Positions 32,093 to 40,638 of a stretch of DNA of 64,000 nucleotides are shown one piece after another (position 1 is the stretch's first letter; every line of letters starts with the position of its first letter). This stretch comes from Lentisphaerota bacterium (GTDB lineage: Bacteria; Verrucomicrobiota; Kiritimatiellia; UBA8416; JAIOPI01): positions 1 through 64,000 of the forward strand of contig JAIOPI010000004.1 of assembly GCA_021413965.1 (NCBI GenBank), given 5' to 3'. Under the pieces are notes generated by a model. That model had not been told where the DNA came from and searched no databases. It saw nothing but the letters and a program-made list of their open reading frames with translations. Made by a program: the position numbers and the translations under genes.

Positions 32093-33787
32093 TCAGCCCG
32101 GCTTCGACAGCTTCGCCCACGCATCGCGCAGGCTTACCGTCTGATTAAAGACCAGCGCCTCCGGGCGGCTGTCACGGCTGTCGGCGCAGAAATACCCGAG
32201 CCGCTCGAACTGGAAGGCGTCGCCCGGGGCGGCCGCGGCCAGCGCCGGCTCGACATAGCCCTTCACCACGCGCAGCGAGTCCGGATTCAAGTGCGCCTTG
32301 TAGTCCGCGTCCTTGTCGGCATCCGGCTCCTCGACGCGGAACAGCCGGTCGTAGAGGCGCACCTCCACGGCCAGTGCGTGCGCTGCCGACACCCAGTGGA
32401 TCGTGGCCTTGACCTTGAGTTCGGCCTCCGCGGGAAACCACTCGCCGCGCACCTCCGTGATGGCGCCGCTCGCCGGATCCTTGGTGAAGCCGGTGCAGGT
32501 CACGAACCCCGCGGCGCGCAGCCGCACCGTCTGGCCGGGCGTGAGACGGAAAAACTTCTTCTGGGCCACCTCGAGAAAATCGTCCTGCTCGATGAACAGC
32601 TCCCGCCCGAAGGGCACCTGGCGCGTCCCGAGGCTTTCATCTTCCGGATTGTTGACGGCGGCCACCGTGCGCGTCTCGCCGGCGGAAATATTCTCGAGCA
32701 CAAGCTTGAGTGGCTTCAGAACCGCCATGCGCCGCGGCGCTGTGCGATTCAACACCTCGCGGACGGCGTGCTCCAGCAGGGCCATGTCCGTCAGGCTGCC
32801 GTATTTGGTCACGCCAACGGTCTCGCAGAACGCGCGGATGGCGACCGGCGGATAGCCGCGGCGGCGCATCCCGCACAGCGTGGGCATGCGCGGATCATCC
32901 CACCCCGAAACCAGCTTCTCCTGCACCAGCTGCAGCAACTTGCGCTTGCTCATGACCGTGTAGGTCAGGTTGAGGCGGGCGAATTCGTACTGGTGCGGCG
33001 GATCGGCGGGCGACACCTGTGCGACGACCCAGTCGTAGAGCGGGCGATGCACCTCGAACTCCAGCGTACAAAGCGAATGCGTGATGCCCTCAAATGCGTC
33101 TTCCAGCGGATGGGCGAAATCGTACATGGGGTACAGGCACCAGGCATCCCCCGTGCGATAGTGTGACACGCGCATGATGCGGTACAGGACCGGGTCGCGC
33201 AGGTGCAGGTTCGGCGACGCCATGTCGATCTTCGCGCGCAGGCAGAGCGCGCCGTCCGCAAACTCGCCGGCCCGCATGCGGCGAAACAGGTCCAGATTCT
33301 CCTCCACCGGCCGGTGGCGGCTGGGGCTTTCGAGGCCGGGCTGGGTCGGGACCCCGCGGTACACCTTGAACTCCTCCGAAGAGAGCGCGCAGATGTACGC
33401 CTTTCCCTGACGGATGAGATCCAGCGCGACCTCGTACATGCGTTCGAAATAGTCCGCGGAATAGTAGAAGTGCTCACCCCAATCGAACCCCAGCCACCTC
33501 ACGTCCGTGCGAATGGCGTCCACGTACTCCATGGACTCCTTGGTCGGATTCGTGTCGTCCATGCGCAGGTGGCAGCGGCCGCCGAATTCGGCAGCCATCC
33601 CGAAGTCCAGGCAGATGGCCTTGGCGTGGCCAATGTGCAGATAGCCGTTGGGCTCGGGTGGAAAGCGTGTCACGACACGGCCGCCATGCTTGCCGGTGCG
33701 CACGTCCTCGGCCACGATCTGGCGGATGAAGTGTCCGGCGGATGCCGCTTCGGCCGGGGCGCTGGTAGGGGCTGCGGAATTGTTCAT
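32093..33787 (-). CDS. glnS: Glutaminyl-tRNA synthetase
   Basis: The product is 564 residues, the usual GlnRS length. It has the class I HIGH motif in P-E-P-N-G-Y-L-H-I-G-H-A-K (about 47-59), the G-F-D-W-G-E-H-F-Y-Y-S segment, and the KMSKS-like V-M-S-K-R-K-L. R-R-R-G-Y-P-P marks the acceptor-binding region, and the C-terminal 200 residues form the anticodon-binding beta-barrels. E-D-E-S-L-G-T and F-I-E-Q-D-D-F-L-E are typical of GlnRS rather than GluRS. It charges tRNA-Gln directly, so the organism need not rely on the GatCAB route. Start ATG at 33787. Confidence 0.97.
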   Translation of the reverse strand: MNNSAAPTSAPAEAASAGHFIRQIVAEDVRTGKHGGRVVTRFPPEPNGYLHIGHAKAICLDFGMAAEFGGRCHLRMDDTNPTKESMEYVDAIRTDVRWLGFDWGEHFYYSADYFERMYEVALDLIRQGKAYICALSSEEFKVYRGVPTQPGLESPSRHRPVEENLDLFRRMRAGEFADGALCLRAKIDMASPNLHLRDPVLYRIMRVSHYRTGDAWCLYPMYDFAHPLEDAFEGITHSLCTLEFEVHRPLYDWVVAQVSPADPPHQYEFARLNLTYTVMSKRKLLQLVQEKLVSGWDDPRMPTLCGMRRRGYPPVAIRAFCETVGVTKYGSLTDMALLEHAVREVLNRTAPRRMAVLKPLKLVLENISAGETRTVAAVNNPEDESLGTRQVPFGRELFIEQDDFLEVAQKKFFRLTPGQTVRLRAAGFVTCTGFTKDPASGAITEVRGEWFPAEAELKVKATIHWVSAAHALAVEVRLYDRLFRVEEPDADKDADYKAHLNPDSLRVVKGYVEPALAAAAPGDAFQFERLGYFCADSRDSRPEALVFNQTVSLRDAWAKLSKPG

Positions 33788-33819
33788 ACGGGTATCCTGA
33801 CTCAACAATGTGAGGGATG

Positions 33820-33849
33820 AGTGTAGCGCGGCGGGGGGCCATCATGCAA
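33820..33849 (-). promoter_or_regulatory. Promoter of glnS
   Basis: On the minus strand, TTGCAT (33849-33844), an 18-base spacer and TACACT (33825-33820) form a sigma-70 promoter about 32 bases upstream of the start codon. Confidence 0.6.
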
Positions 33850-33887
33850 CACCCGTGCGGCCCGCCATCGCACGGAGCCCGCCACGC

Positions 33888-33922
33888 CTGGAGCCGGCCG
33901 TCCCCGCCGGAGTCCCGCCGCC
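33888..33922 (+). repeat. Partial copy of GC-rich repeat family 2
   Basis: CTGGAGCCGGCCGTCCCCGC followed by CGGAGTCCCGCC matches the right half of the element at 10404-10480 with a few changes. It lies between glnS and the beta-helix gene. Confidence 0.5.
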
Positions 33923-33930
33923 AAAGCGAA

Positions 33931-33964
33931 CGGGCCGGTCAGCCACGACTGGCCGACCGGCCCG
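33931..33964 (-). terminator. Probable terminator of the beta-helix gene
   Basis: CGGGCCGGTC and GACCGGCCCG pair around an interior GCC...GGC stem, 28 bases downstream of the stop codon. A very stable hairpin but without a T-run, so factor-assisted or repeat-like behaviour is possible. Confidence 0.5.
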
Positions 33965-33992
33965 GAGAGGCCCGAACGGGGAGGTGCCCCGG

Positions 33993-36900
33993 TCAATAAA
34001 TGTTGAGCTGCAAGCCCAGGCCCGTCAGGCTCTGGACCTCGTAGGCGCCCATGTCAAAGCCGCCGCCGCCCGGCCGCGGACGCCCCTCGATGTCGCGATT
34101 GGGCGCACCGACCGACGTTCCGCGGTCCACGCACATGCTGGCGCCCAGAATGTCGTAGTCCTGAATCGAGTACACGTTGCCGCTCGAGACTGCCAGGGCG
34201 GCGTTGCCCCAGACAACCAGCGACGTGCTGGTGTTGCTGATCACCACGAAATGCCGGAACTGGTTCGTGTTCGGATTGACCACGAAGCCGGCCAGCTGGT
34301 TGGCCTGCCAGCCCGCCGCGGCGCGCGTCAGCGTTGTCTGACGCAAGGCCGGGTTAAAGGCGCTCACCGTCGTCCACGTCCCGGTGAACTGCGTGATGAA
34401 CAGCGGATTCGTGTTGATGTTGCCGGTGCCGGGATAGCCCCCCGTCACGTCGGAGTACCGCACCACCACGCTGCCAAGAGGCGGCGTCGTGTCGATGCTG
34501 ATCTCGTCCGCCCCGCCCGCGTCCGTCGCCTCATTGCGCCACAGGATGCTGTTGTAGATCTGGGGCTGGCAGGTGCGCTTGACGAACAAGGTGCCGGTGA
34601 ACGTGCCCGAGTTGCGGGCAATCGTGCAGTTCACGAGGCGCACGGCGTTGGAGCCGGCGACTCCGTCCACGCGGAACGCACCGTCAAACACGCCGGTGTT
34701 ACCAACCACCAGGCCGTTTTGAACGACGGGCTGCTTGGCGCCTTCAAAATACGCCGCGGCGCCCTTGTCCGTGGAACTTGATCCGACGAAGATGCACCGG
34801 TCAAAGGTCGGGGACCCACTGCTCCAGGCCGCGCCGCCCACCTCGGCCCAGTTGCCGCCGAAGGTGCAGCGATCGATCACCGGGGCGGCATTGCCGGCCA
34901 TGGCCATGGCGCCGCCGTTGCGCCCGTAGTTGTCCACGAACTTGCAATTGCGGATGGTCGGCGACGTGCCGTTCATCAGGATGCCGCCGCCCCACGAGTT
35001 GAGGTTGGCGCCTGCATCCGGGTTGTAGGCGTAGCCGCCGACGATCAGGAAGCCGTCCAGCGTCGCGTTGTCAACGCCGACCACCACGTGCCGCGCGTTG
35101 TCCGCGCGGTTGACGTGAGGCGCGGTCGTGAGGTCGTCGGACGCATCATTGCCCGCGATGTCACCGCTCAGAATCGTCAGGTGCAAGGCCGGATCGCGGG
35201 CCGACAGGACCGTTTCGTTGCCGGCGAAGCCGCCGTAAACCGCGACGTTGCCGCGCAGCGTGAAGGAATCGTTGGTCGTGGCCCCCGGCTTGTAGGTGCC
35301 CTCGGCGACCCAAATGGCCTTCCCGCTGGGAACGATGCTGAGCGCCGCCTGCACCGTGGTGAACGCATCGGCCCAGGACGTGCCGTTATTCGCCCCGACG
35401 GCATCCTTGTCGACGTACACCACGCCATTGGTGAAGAGCGTCGAGCCGCCGAATTCGTACACGCCCATGTCCGCATCGCCGTCCACCGGACGGCCGGCCT
35501 TCTCGAGGTCCAGCGTCGGCGCACCGAGGTTGCTGCCACCGTTCACGCAGGGACTGCCGGAGGTCAGGTGATAGTTGTAGACGCGGAAGGGATTGCCCAG
35601 CGCGGCGACCGCGGTGGCATCACCCCACAGCGTCAGCGTGGTGGTGCTGTTCGTCAGGATCCAAAACTGGAGGCTCTGGGCCGTATTCGGGTTCACCGCC
35701 ATGCCCGCGTACGCTCCGGGCACCCAGTTGGCGCCGGCGGCGGTGAGCGTGGACAGCCCCGTGGCGGGCGCGTAGCTCAGGGCCGAACTGTTGCGGTTTG
35801 TCCCCGCGTCGAATGCCGGGTTAAGCCGGATGTTGCCGTTGAAGCCGTCATATCCCGTCTCGTCAATGTCCGAGAAGGACGCCGTCACGGCCTGGTTGAG
35901 CACCAGCAGCTCCGACGTCGTGTTGTCCCAGAGAATCGAGTTCAGGAGCGTCGGGGTCATATCCTTCGACGTGATGCCGTAGGGGTCGTTGTAGGCCAGG
36001 GTGCAGTTGACCAGCGCCGCATTGGTGGCGCGCAGCATCAGGCCGCCGCCCTGGGCGCCGCCTCCGTCGTTGTAGCCGGACTGGTTGCCGGCCACGAGAG
36101 CATTGACCAGCTTGACCTGCAGCGGTTCGGTCGGCGCATACGCCAGCGCACCGCCGACGCTCGTGGCGGCCCGGTTGCCGGTGAAGACCACGCGCTCCAG
36201 CGTCGTCAACCCCGTGTTTCCCTGGCCGGAAATGGCGCCGCCGCCGCGGTTGTTGGCCGCCGCTTCCGTGGCGCGGTTGCCGCTGAAGACGCAGTCCTCG
36301 ATGCGCATGCCGCCCGCCTGCGGACGCTTGATGTAGAGACCGCCGCCGCCCAGCGCCGTGTTATCCGCAAAAACGCAGTTGGCAATGGTCAGGCCATCAG
36401 GCGTTTCCGTGAACATGCCACCGCCCTCTCCAGACGCATCGAACGCAGTTCCCAGGTCGGCCGCGCCGCCACGGATGATGAAGCCGTCCAGGCGGATGTT
36501 CTTGCTGAGGTTCGCCGCCGTGAGCACGACATGATAGGCGTTGTCCCCGCGATTGCCGAAGTTCCCGGTGTCGTTGCCGCTGATGTCGCCCGACAGGATC
36601 GTCGGGTTGGCCGCGATGTTGCGCTGTGCGGTCGAGGACTCGGTTCCGGCGAACCCGCCGTAGACCGGCACGCGATGGGCAAGCGTGAAGGACGCCGTCC
36701 GGGAGGTGCCAGGCTTGTACGTGCCGGCCGCGACCCAGATCTGGCTCACGTCCGCCACCGCCACGGCCAGCGCCTGTGTCAGCGACGTGTACGCGTTGAC
36801 CCAGTCCTGGCCGTTGTTGCCGCCCGTGGCGTTGGCCTTCACATAGATGACGCCCGCCACGGTGCCCGTGGCCGAAGATTCGTAGGCGCCCATGTCCGTG

Positions 36901-38345
36901 CCGTTCCCCCGGGGCCGCAGCGTCTGGACAATGTCATTGGTGGGCGCGCCCGCGCTTGTGCCCGTGTCGATGCAGGGGCTGCCCTGTGCCAGTTGGTAGT
37001 CCCAGATGCGGAAGGAGGCGCCGGACGTGCCGATGGCCTGCGCATCGCCCCAGACGTACAGTTCGGTCGCCGAGTTGGAACTGATGAGGAACTGGCGCTT
37101 CTGCGACACGTTCGGGTTCACGGTTTTGCCGGCGAACTGGTTGACGGTCCACGTGGCGCTCGCCCGCGTCAGGCGGGTCTTGCCCGTGGCCGGGCTGAAC
37201 ACGCTCACGGCGCTCCAGGTCAGGCCGGTGACGCCCGTGCCCCAGACCGGATTCGCCCGGATGTTGCCATTGGTCGTGGTGAACGCGCCCCCGCTGATGT
37301 CGGAGTAGGTCGGCTTGAAGGTGCCGGCGCCGGACGTGTCGTACTCATTGCCTCCCACGACATCATTCGTCCAGACAATCGAGTTGTTGATGTAGAGGTT
37401 GGTGGTCGCGGCTACGACAAACGCCTCGGGCGAGTTACCCGCGAGCGTGCAGTTCCAGAGCTCATTCGTGCCGTTGCGCAGGTAGAGCGCACCGCCGGAG
37501 GCGGCCGTGTTACCCGCCATCAGGCAATTGTAGAAATTGACCACGATCGTGCCGCCGGGGCTCGGGAAGGCCGCGCCGCCGTAGATGGCGGACGTGTTGC
37601 CGGCAAAATAGCAGTTGCGGACATTGACGAGCGTCGGCATCTGAGAGGCAAACCCCAGCGCGCCACCGCCGTATCCCGTGTCCGTCGAGGTGGCCCGGTT
37701 GCCCACGAACACGCAGTCCTCGATGTTGCCGGTCGCGCGCCGCATGTAGATGGCGCCGGCGCCATCGCCGGAGTTGTCCACGAAGATGCAATTCAGGACC
37801 GTGAACCCGGCCGAACTGTTCATCAAAATGCCGCCGCCGACATCATCCGGGAACACGCCGGTGTTGTCCGCATTGCCGCCGCGAATGGTGAACCCGTCGA
37901 TCAGGCAGGTGTAAGTCGTGATGTTGGGCGTGGTAATGACGTGGAACGAGTTATCGCTCCGGTTGCCGAAGTTCACCGTGTCGTTGCCGTCCAGATCGCC
38001 GCTCAGGATAGTCGGGAATCGGGCCGGGTTGCGCTCGGCCAGTGTGGACATTCCATTGGTGAAGCCGCCATAGATGGCGCAGCCCTTGGGCACGAGAAAG
38101 GCCGCGGCGCGGGCGCCACCGGGGACGTCCGGCTTGTGGGTTCCCTGGACGACCCAGAACTCGTCGCCAGCCACCGTAGGGCTGAGCAGGGCGCTCGACA
38201 GGCTGGTGAACGCATCCGTCCAGGAACTGCCATCCGCGGTTCCTACGGCCGTTGGGTCGACATAAAAGACGAGCCCCTTGGACGGCAGTATCCCGAGACC
38301 CATCAACACCAAGGCGAGCGCAATCCATCGTTCCATGCGTTTCAT
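33993..38345 (-). CDS. Giant secreted right-handed beta-helix protein with three tandem modules
   Basis: The product is about 1450 residues from M-K-R-M-E-R-W-I, which begins a signal peptide. It is built of three repeated modules of about 470 residues, starting at L-V-F-Y-V-D-P-T-A-V-G, V-I-Y-V-K-A-N-A-T-G-G and V-V-Y-V-D-K-D-A-V-G. Each begins with a D-G-S-S-W-T-D-A-F segment, continues through a L-S-G-D-x-x-G-N-D block and beta-helix coils rich in N-C-x-F and G-G-A/G-G-G, and ends with C-I-D-T-G-T-S-A-G-A-P and D-M-G-A-Y-E. These are features of PMP-like/parallel beta-helix surface proteins. No sorting signal such as PEP-CTERM or a T9SS domain is visible. Likely extracellular polysaccharide binding or cleavage, but no catalytic site can be named. 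Confidence 0.85.
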   Translation of the reverse strand: MKRMERWIALALVLMGLGILPSKGLVFYVDPTAVGTADGSSWTDAFTSLSSALLSPTVAGDEFWVVQGTHKPDVPGGARAAAFLVPKGCAIYGGFTNGMSTLAERNPARFPTILSGDLDGNDTVNFGNRSDNSFHVITTPNITTYTCLIDGFTIRGGNADNTGVFPDDVGGGILMNSSAGFTVLNCIFVDNSGDGAGAIYMRRATGNIEDCVFVGNRATSTDTGYGGGALGFASQMPTLVNVRNCYFAGNTSAIYGGAAFPSPGGTIVVNFYNCLMAGNTAASGGALYLRNGTNELWNCTLAGNSPEAFVVAATTNLYINNSIVWTNDVVGGNEYDTSGAGTFKPTYSDISGGAFTTTNGNIRANPVWGTGVTGLTWSAVSVFSPATGKTRLTRASATWTVNQFAGKTVNPNVSQKRQFLISSNSATELYVWGDAQAIGTSGASFRIWDYQLAQGSPCIDTGTSAGAPTNDIVQTLRPRGNGTDMGAYESSATGTVAGVIYVKANATGGNNGQDWVNAYTSLTQALAVAVADVSQIWVAAGTYKPGTSRTASFTLAHRVPVYGGFAGTESSTAQRNIAANPTILSGDISGNDTGNFGNRGDNAYHVVLTAANLSKNIRLDGFIIRGGAADLGTAFDASGEGGGMFTETPDGLTIANCVFADNTALGGGGLYIKRPQAGGMRIEDCVFSGNRATEAAANNRGGGAISGQGNTGLTTLERVVFTGNRAATSVGGALAYAPTEPLQVKLVNALVAGNQSGYNDGGGAQGGGLMLRATNAALVNCTLAYNDPYGITSKDMTPTLLNSILWDNTTSELLVLNQAVTASFSDIDETGYDGFNGNIRLNPAFDAGTNRNSSALSYAPATGLSTLTAAGANWVPGAYAGMAVNPNTAQSLQFWILTNSTTTLTLWGDATAVAALGNPFRVYNYHLTSGSPCVNGGSNLGAPTLDLEKAGRPVDGDADMGVYEFGGSTLFTNGVVYVDKDAVGANNGTSWADAFTTVQAALSIVPSGKAIWVAEGTYKPGATTNDSFTLRGNVAVYGGFAGNETVLSARDPALHLTILSGDIAGNDASDDLTTAPHVNRADNARHVVVGVDNATLDGFLIVGGYAYNPDAGANLNSWGGGILMNGTSPTIRNCKFVDNYGRNGGAMAMAGNAAPVIDRCTFGGNWAEVGGAAWSSGSPTFDRCIFVGSSSTDKGAAAYFEGAKQPVVQNGLVVGNTGVFDGAFRVDGVAGSNAVRLVNCTIARNSGTFTGTLFVKRTCQPQIYNSILWRNEATDAGGADEISIDTTPPLGSVVVRYSDVTGGYPGTGNINTNPLFITQFTGTWTTVSAFNPALRQTTLTRAAAGWQANQLAGFVVNPNTNQFRHFVVISNTSTSLVVWGNAALAVSSGNVYSIQDYDILGASMCVDRGTSVGAPNRDIEGRPRPGGGGFDMGAYEVQSLTGLGLQLNIY

Positions 38346-38469
38346 CAGTCCCCCCGCTTTCTTTCTGGACACCGTTCATTATCGCGCAGAGACAGGGCCC
38401 TACGCAAGCACGCACCATTTACCAAGGAAAGCCTAGTATCCCAAGGTTAGCACTATGAGGGAACGCCCG

Positions 38470-39558
38470 TCAAGGCGTAGGGATCGCCAGCAGAGTTTTT
38501 CCACCCTCGGCCAGGGCCCGGGTGAAGATGGGCCAGAAGGGATCGCACTCAGGATGGGTCAGCGGACTGGAGCGCCCCCCGGCGTGCTGGCTCACCCCCT
38601 CCGCCGGCGGCACGAGCTCCCCCACGATGGCGGCGTCGATTCCCGCGTCCTCCAGCCGCCGCCGCACCGCCTCGGCCGCCCGCGGGCGGCAGGTGGCCAC
38701 AAGGGTGCCTTCGCTGCTTGCCGAGAAGGAATCCATGGCGAAACACGCACAAACCGACTGCACCACGGCCGGAATCGGGATCCGATCGCGATCAATCACC
38801 AGCCCCGTGCCCGCCGCGTGTGCCACTTCGACCAGCGCGCCCTGAAGACCAAACTCCGTCGCATCATGCATCATGGTGACGCCCAGGTCCCCCACCCCGA
38901 CCGAGGCCGCCACGCGCGCATCCTCCACGACCGACATCTTCCAGAACAGCGCGGCCGCCGCCCGCGCCACCTCGGCCCCGCATGCCGCCTCCACGCGCTC
39001 GGGAAACATCACGCCGAGCTGGCCGACAGACTCAATGGCGGGCCCCTTGGTGACGATCACGACATCCCCAACCCTGGCAAGGGACGGGGTCACGAAATCA
39101 CGCTCCGGCCCGACGGCGAACAGGGTCAATCCGCCCAGGATGGGATAGGCGCAGCCCTCGTAGCGCCCGGTGTGGCCTGTGACCACGGCGACCCCGATCG
39201 CGGCGCTCGCCCGATGGAAGGCCTCCCAGAAGGCGGCCAGATCGGCGTCGGGCATGCCGAGGGGCAGGTTCAGGTCCACGCTGGCGAACGCGGGCGGCAG
39301 GCCGGATGTGGCGGCATCAGAGGCCACGATATGGAGGGCAAACCACGCGGCGCGCTCCCACCCGTAAGCAGGAACGACAAACAGCGGATCGGTGGTGACG
39401 GCGAGGACCTGCCCCTGCCCCAGGTTGATCGCGCCCACGTCCACGCCGTGCTGCGGCCCCACCCGCACCGCCGGATGCGCGTATCCCAACTGCGGCCGGA
39501 TCACGCGCGCAAAGACATCGGGCGCGATCTTGCCGGGACTGGGACACGCTGTAGACAT
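38470..39558 (-). CDS. AIR synthase-related protein (PurM/HypE-like)
   Basis: The product is 362 residues from the ATG at 39558; a GTG start at 39582 is possible. It resembles the PurM/HypE/SelD ATP-binding superfamily: an N-terminal G-A-I-N-L-G-Q-G-Q-V-L-A-V-T-T-D-P strand (substrate and Mg site), a G-H-T-G-R-Y segment, and V-G-D-L-G-V-T-M-M-H-D-A-T-E in the second half, typical of HypE-like proteins. The C-terminal Gly/Ser cluster and the end A-I-P-T-P lack the P-R-I-C tail that carries the thiocarboxamide Cys of HypE. No hydrogenase or purine genes are nearby, so the reaction is unknown. Confidence 0.8.
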   Translation of the reverse strand: MSTACPSPGKIAPDVFARVIRPQLGYAHPAVRVGPQHGVDVGAINLGQGQVLAVTTDPLFVVPAYGWERAAWFALHIVASDAATSGLPPAFASVDLNLPLGMPDADLAAFWEAFHRASAAIGVAVVTGHTGRYEGCAYPILGGLTLFAVGPERDFVTPSLARVGDVVIVTKGPAIESVGQLGVMFPERVEAACGAEVARAAAALFWKMSVVEDARVAASVGVGDLGVTMMHDATEFGLQGALVEVAHAAGTGLVIDRDRIPIPAVVQSVCACFAMDSFSASSEGTLVATCRPRAAEAVRRRLEDAGIDAAIVGELVPPAEGVSQHAGGRSSPLTHPECDPFWPIFTRALAEGGKTLLAIPTP

Positions 39559-39635
39559 CGCGCGATCATCTGCGGCGGCCACCGATGAGACAAGGGCAAA
39601 AGGAAAGGACGGACAGCCTCCAGGGCGTCCGTCGG

Positions 39636-40340
39636 TCAGTCATGGCGTCGGCCGCCCAGCATGCCGGCACGCATCATGAAGTAAAGCAGCTGCATGACCG
39701 CGGTCAGAGCGCCGGCGATGTAGGTGAGGAACGCCGCGTTGAGGACGCGCCCGGCATAGACCTGCTCGGACGGCCCCACGATGCCGGCGGTCACCATCAA
39801 TCGCTTGGCGCGCGCGCTCGCATCCCACTCCACGGGCAGGGTCACGAGCGAGAACGCCACGGCGGCCGTAAACACGATCACCCCCAGCTTCATCAGCCCG
39901 GGCAGCGTCAGCATGGCGCCCAGCATGATAAACCATACCGCCATGTTGCTGCCAAAACTGGCCAGCGGCACCAGCGCGGTACGCACCATTAACGGGGCAT
40001 AGCTCGCCGCATGCTGCAGGGCGTGCCCCGCCTCATGGCAGGCCACGCCAATCGCCGACAGCGACTGCGATCCGTAGACGTCAGGCGACAACCGAAGGGT
40101 GCGCGACATCGGGTCGTAGTGGTCGCTCAGGAAGCCACGCACGGGCTCGATCCGCACGTCCGTCACGCCCTGCGACTGCAGCATCCGATGCGCGGCCTCC
40201 GCACCGGTTAACCCCGACGAGGCGCCGACGCGCGCATAGCGGGCGAAGGTACTCTTCGTCATCAAGGCGGCGATTCCCGCCAGAATGAGGCCCGGCACCA
40301 TGAAGAAGTAATACATCGGATCTATGCCAAACATGGGCAT
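39636..40340 (-). CDS. YugP-type zinc metallopeptidase
   Basis: The product is 234 residues. It has an N-terminal transmembrane helix (Y-Y-F-F-M-V-P-G-L-I-L, 10-20), the zinc motif C-H-E-A-G-H (101-106) preceded by S-A-I-G-V-A, and further transmembrane helices at about 110-170 and 200-230. D-H-Y-D-P-M-S-R-T-L-R-L-S is the family's conserved beta segment. YugP-like proteins are membrane zinc proteases of unknown substrate. A possible ribosome binding site (AAAGGA) precedes the ATG. Confidence 0.92.
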   Translation of the reverse strand: MPMFGIDPMYYFFMVPGLILAGIAALMTKSTFARYARVGASSGLTGAEAAHRMLQSQGVTDVRIEPVRGFLSDHYDPMSRTLRLSPDVYGSQSLSAIGVACHEAGHALQHAASYAPLMVRTALVPLASFGSNMAVWFIMLGAMLTLPGLMKLGVIVFTAAVAFSLVTLPVEWDASARAKRLMVTAGIVGPSEQVYAGRVLNAAFLTYIAGALTAVMQLLYFMMRAGMLGGRRHD

Positions 40341-40638
40341 CGGTCATCGTCCTTTCTGTGCCACCCCACGGCGACACCTTGCGATGCTTCCTATAAGCAG
40401 TACCTGTGCCAGCGAGAAGTTTGGCGGCTAACCCGGGGCATTCACAAGCACAACTGGTCGGAAATCGGCTTTGCCCACGCGACAGGCTGGCGCAGTGGGA
40501 CGCGGCGGCGAGGCATTCTGGCTCAACGGGAATGGTCGTCATGCCCCCGCCGACCGGAACGGCGGGCATCCGGATCACGAAGGCGTGATCCTCGAATAGC
40601 CGATGTCGGCGCGGTGATCGCCGAACGGAGTCGGCGGC
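40341..40638. other. 298-base gene-free stretch
   Basis: This lies between the start of the YugP-type gene and the stop of the hydrolase gene. It contains the hairpin at 40541-40569 and a TCGGAAATCGGCTTT segment (about 40459-40474) resembling the inverted repeat near 55927. No gene is apparent. Confidence 0.5.
40541..40569 (-). terminator. Possible terminator of the alpha/beta hydrolase gene
   Basis: ATGCCCCCGCCG and CGGCGGGCAT form an imperfect stem around ACCGGAA, 70 bases past the stop on the minus strand. There is no T-run, so this is a weak call. Confidence 0.35.

Noticed and set aside
35088..38450. 1120-codon plus-strand open frame opposite the beta-helix gene
   Set aside because: It is antisense to a gene with clear repeats and a signal peptide. 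Its translation is Arg/Gly/Ala-rich without domains, as expected from a high-GC shadow frame.
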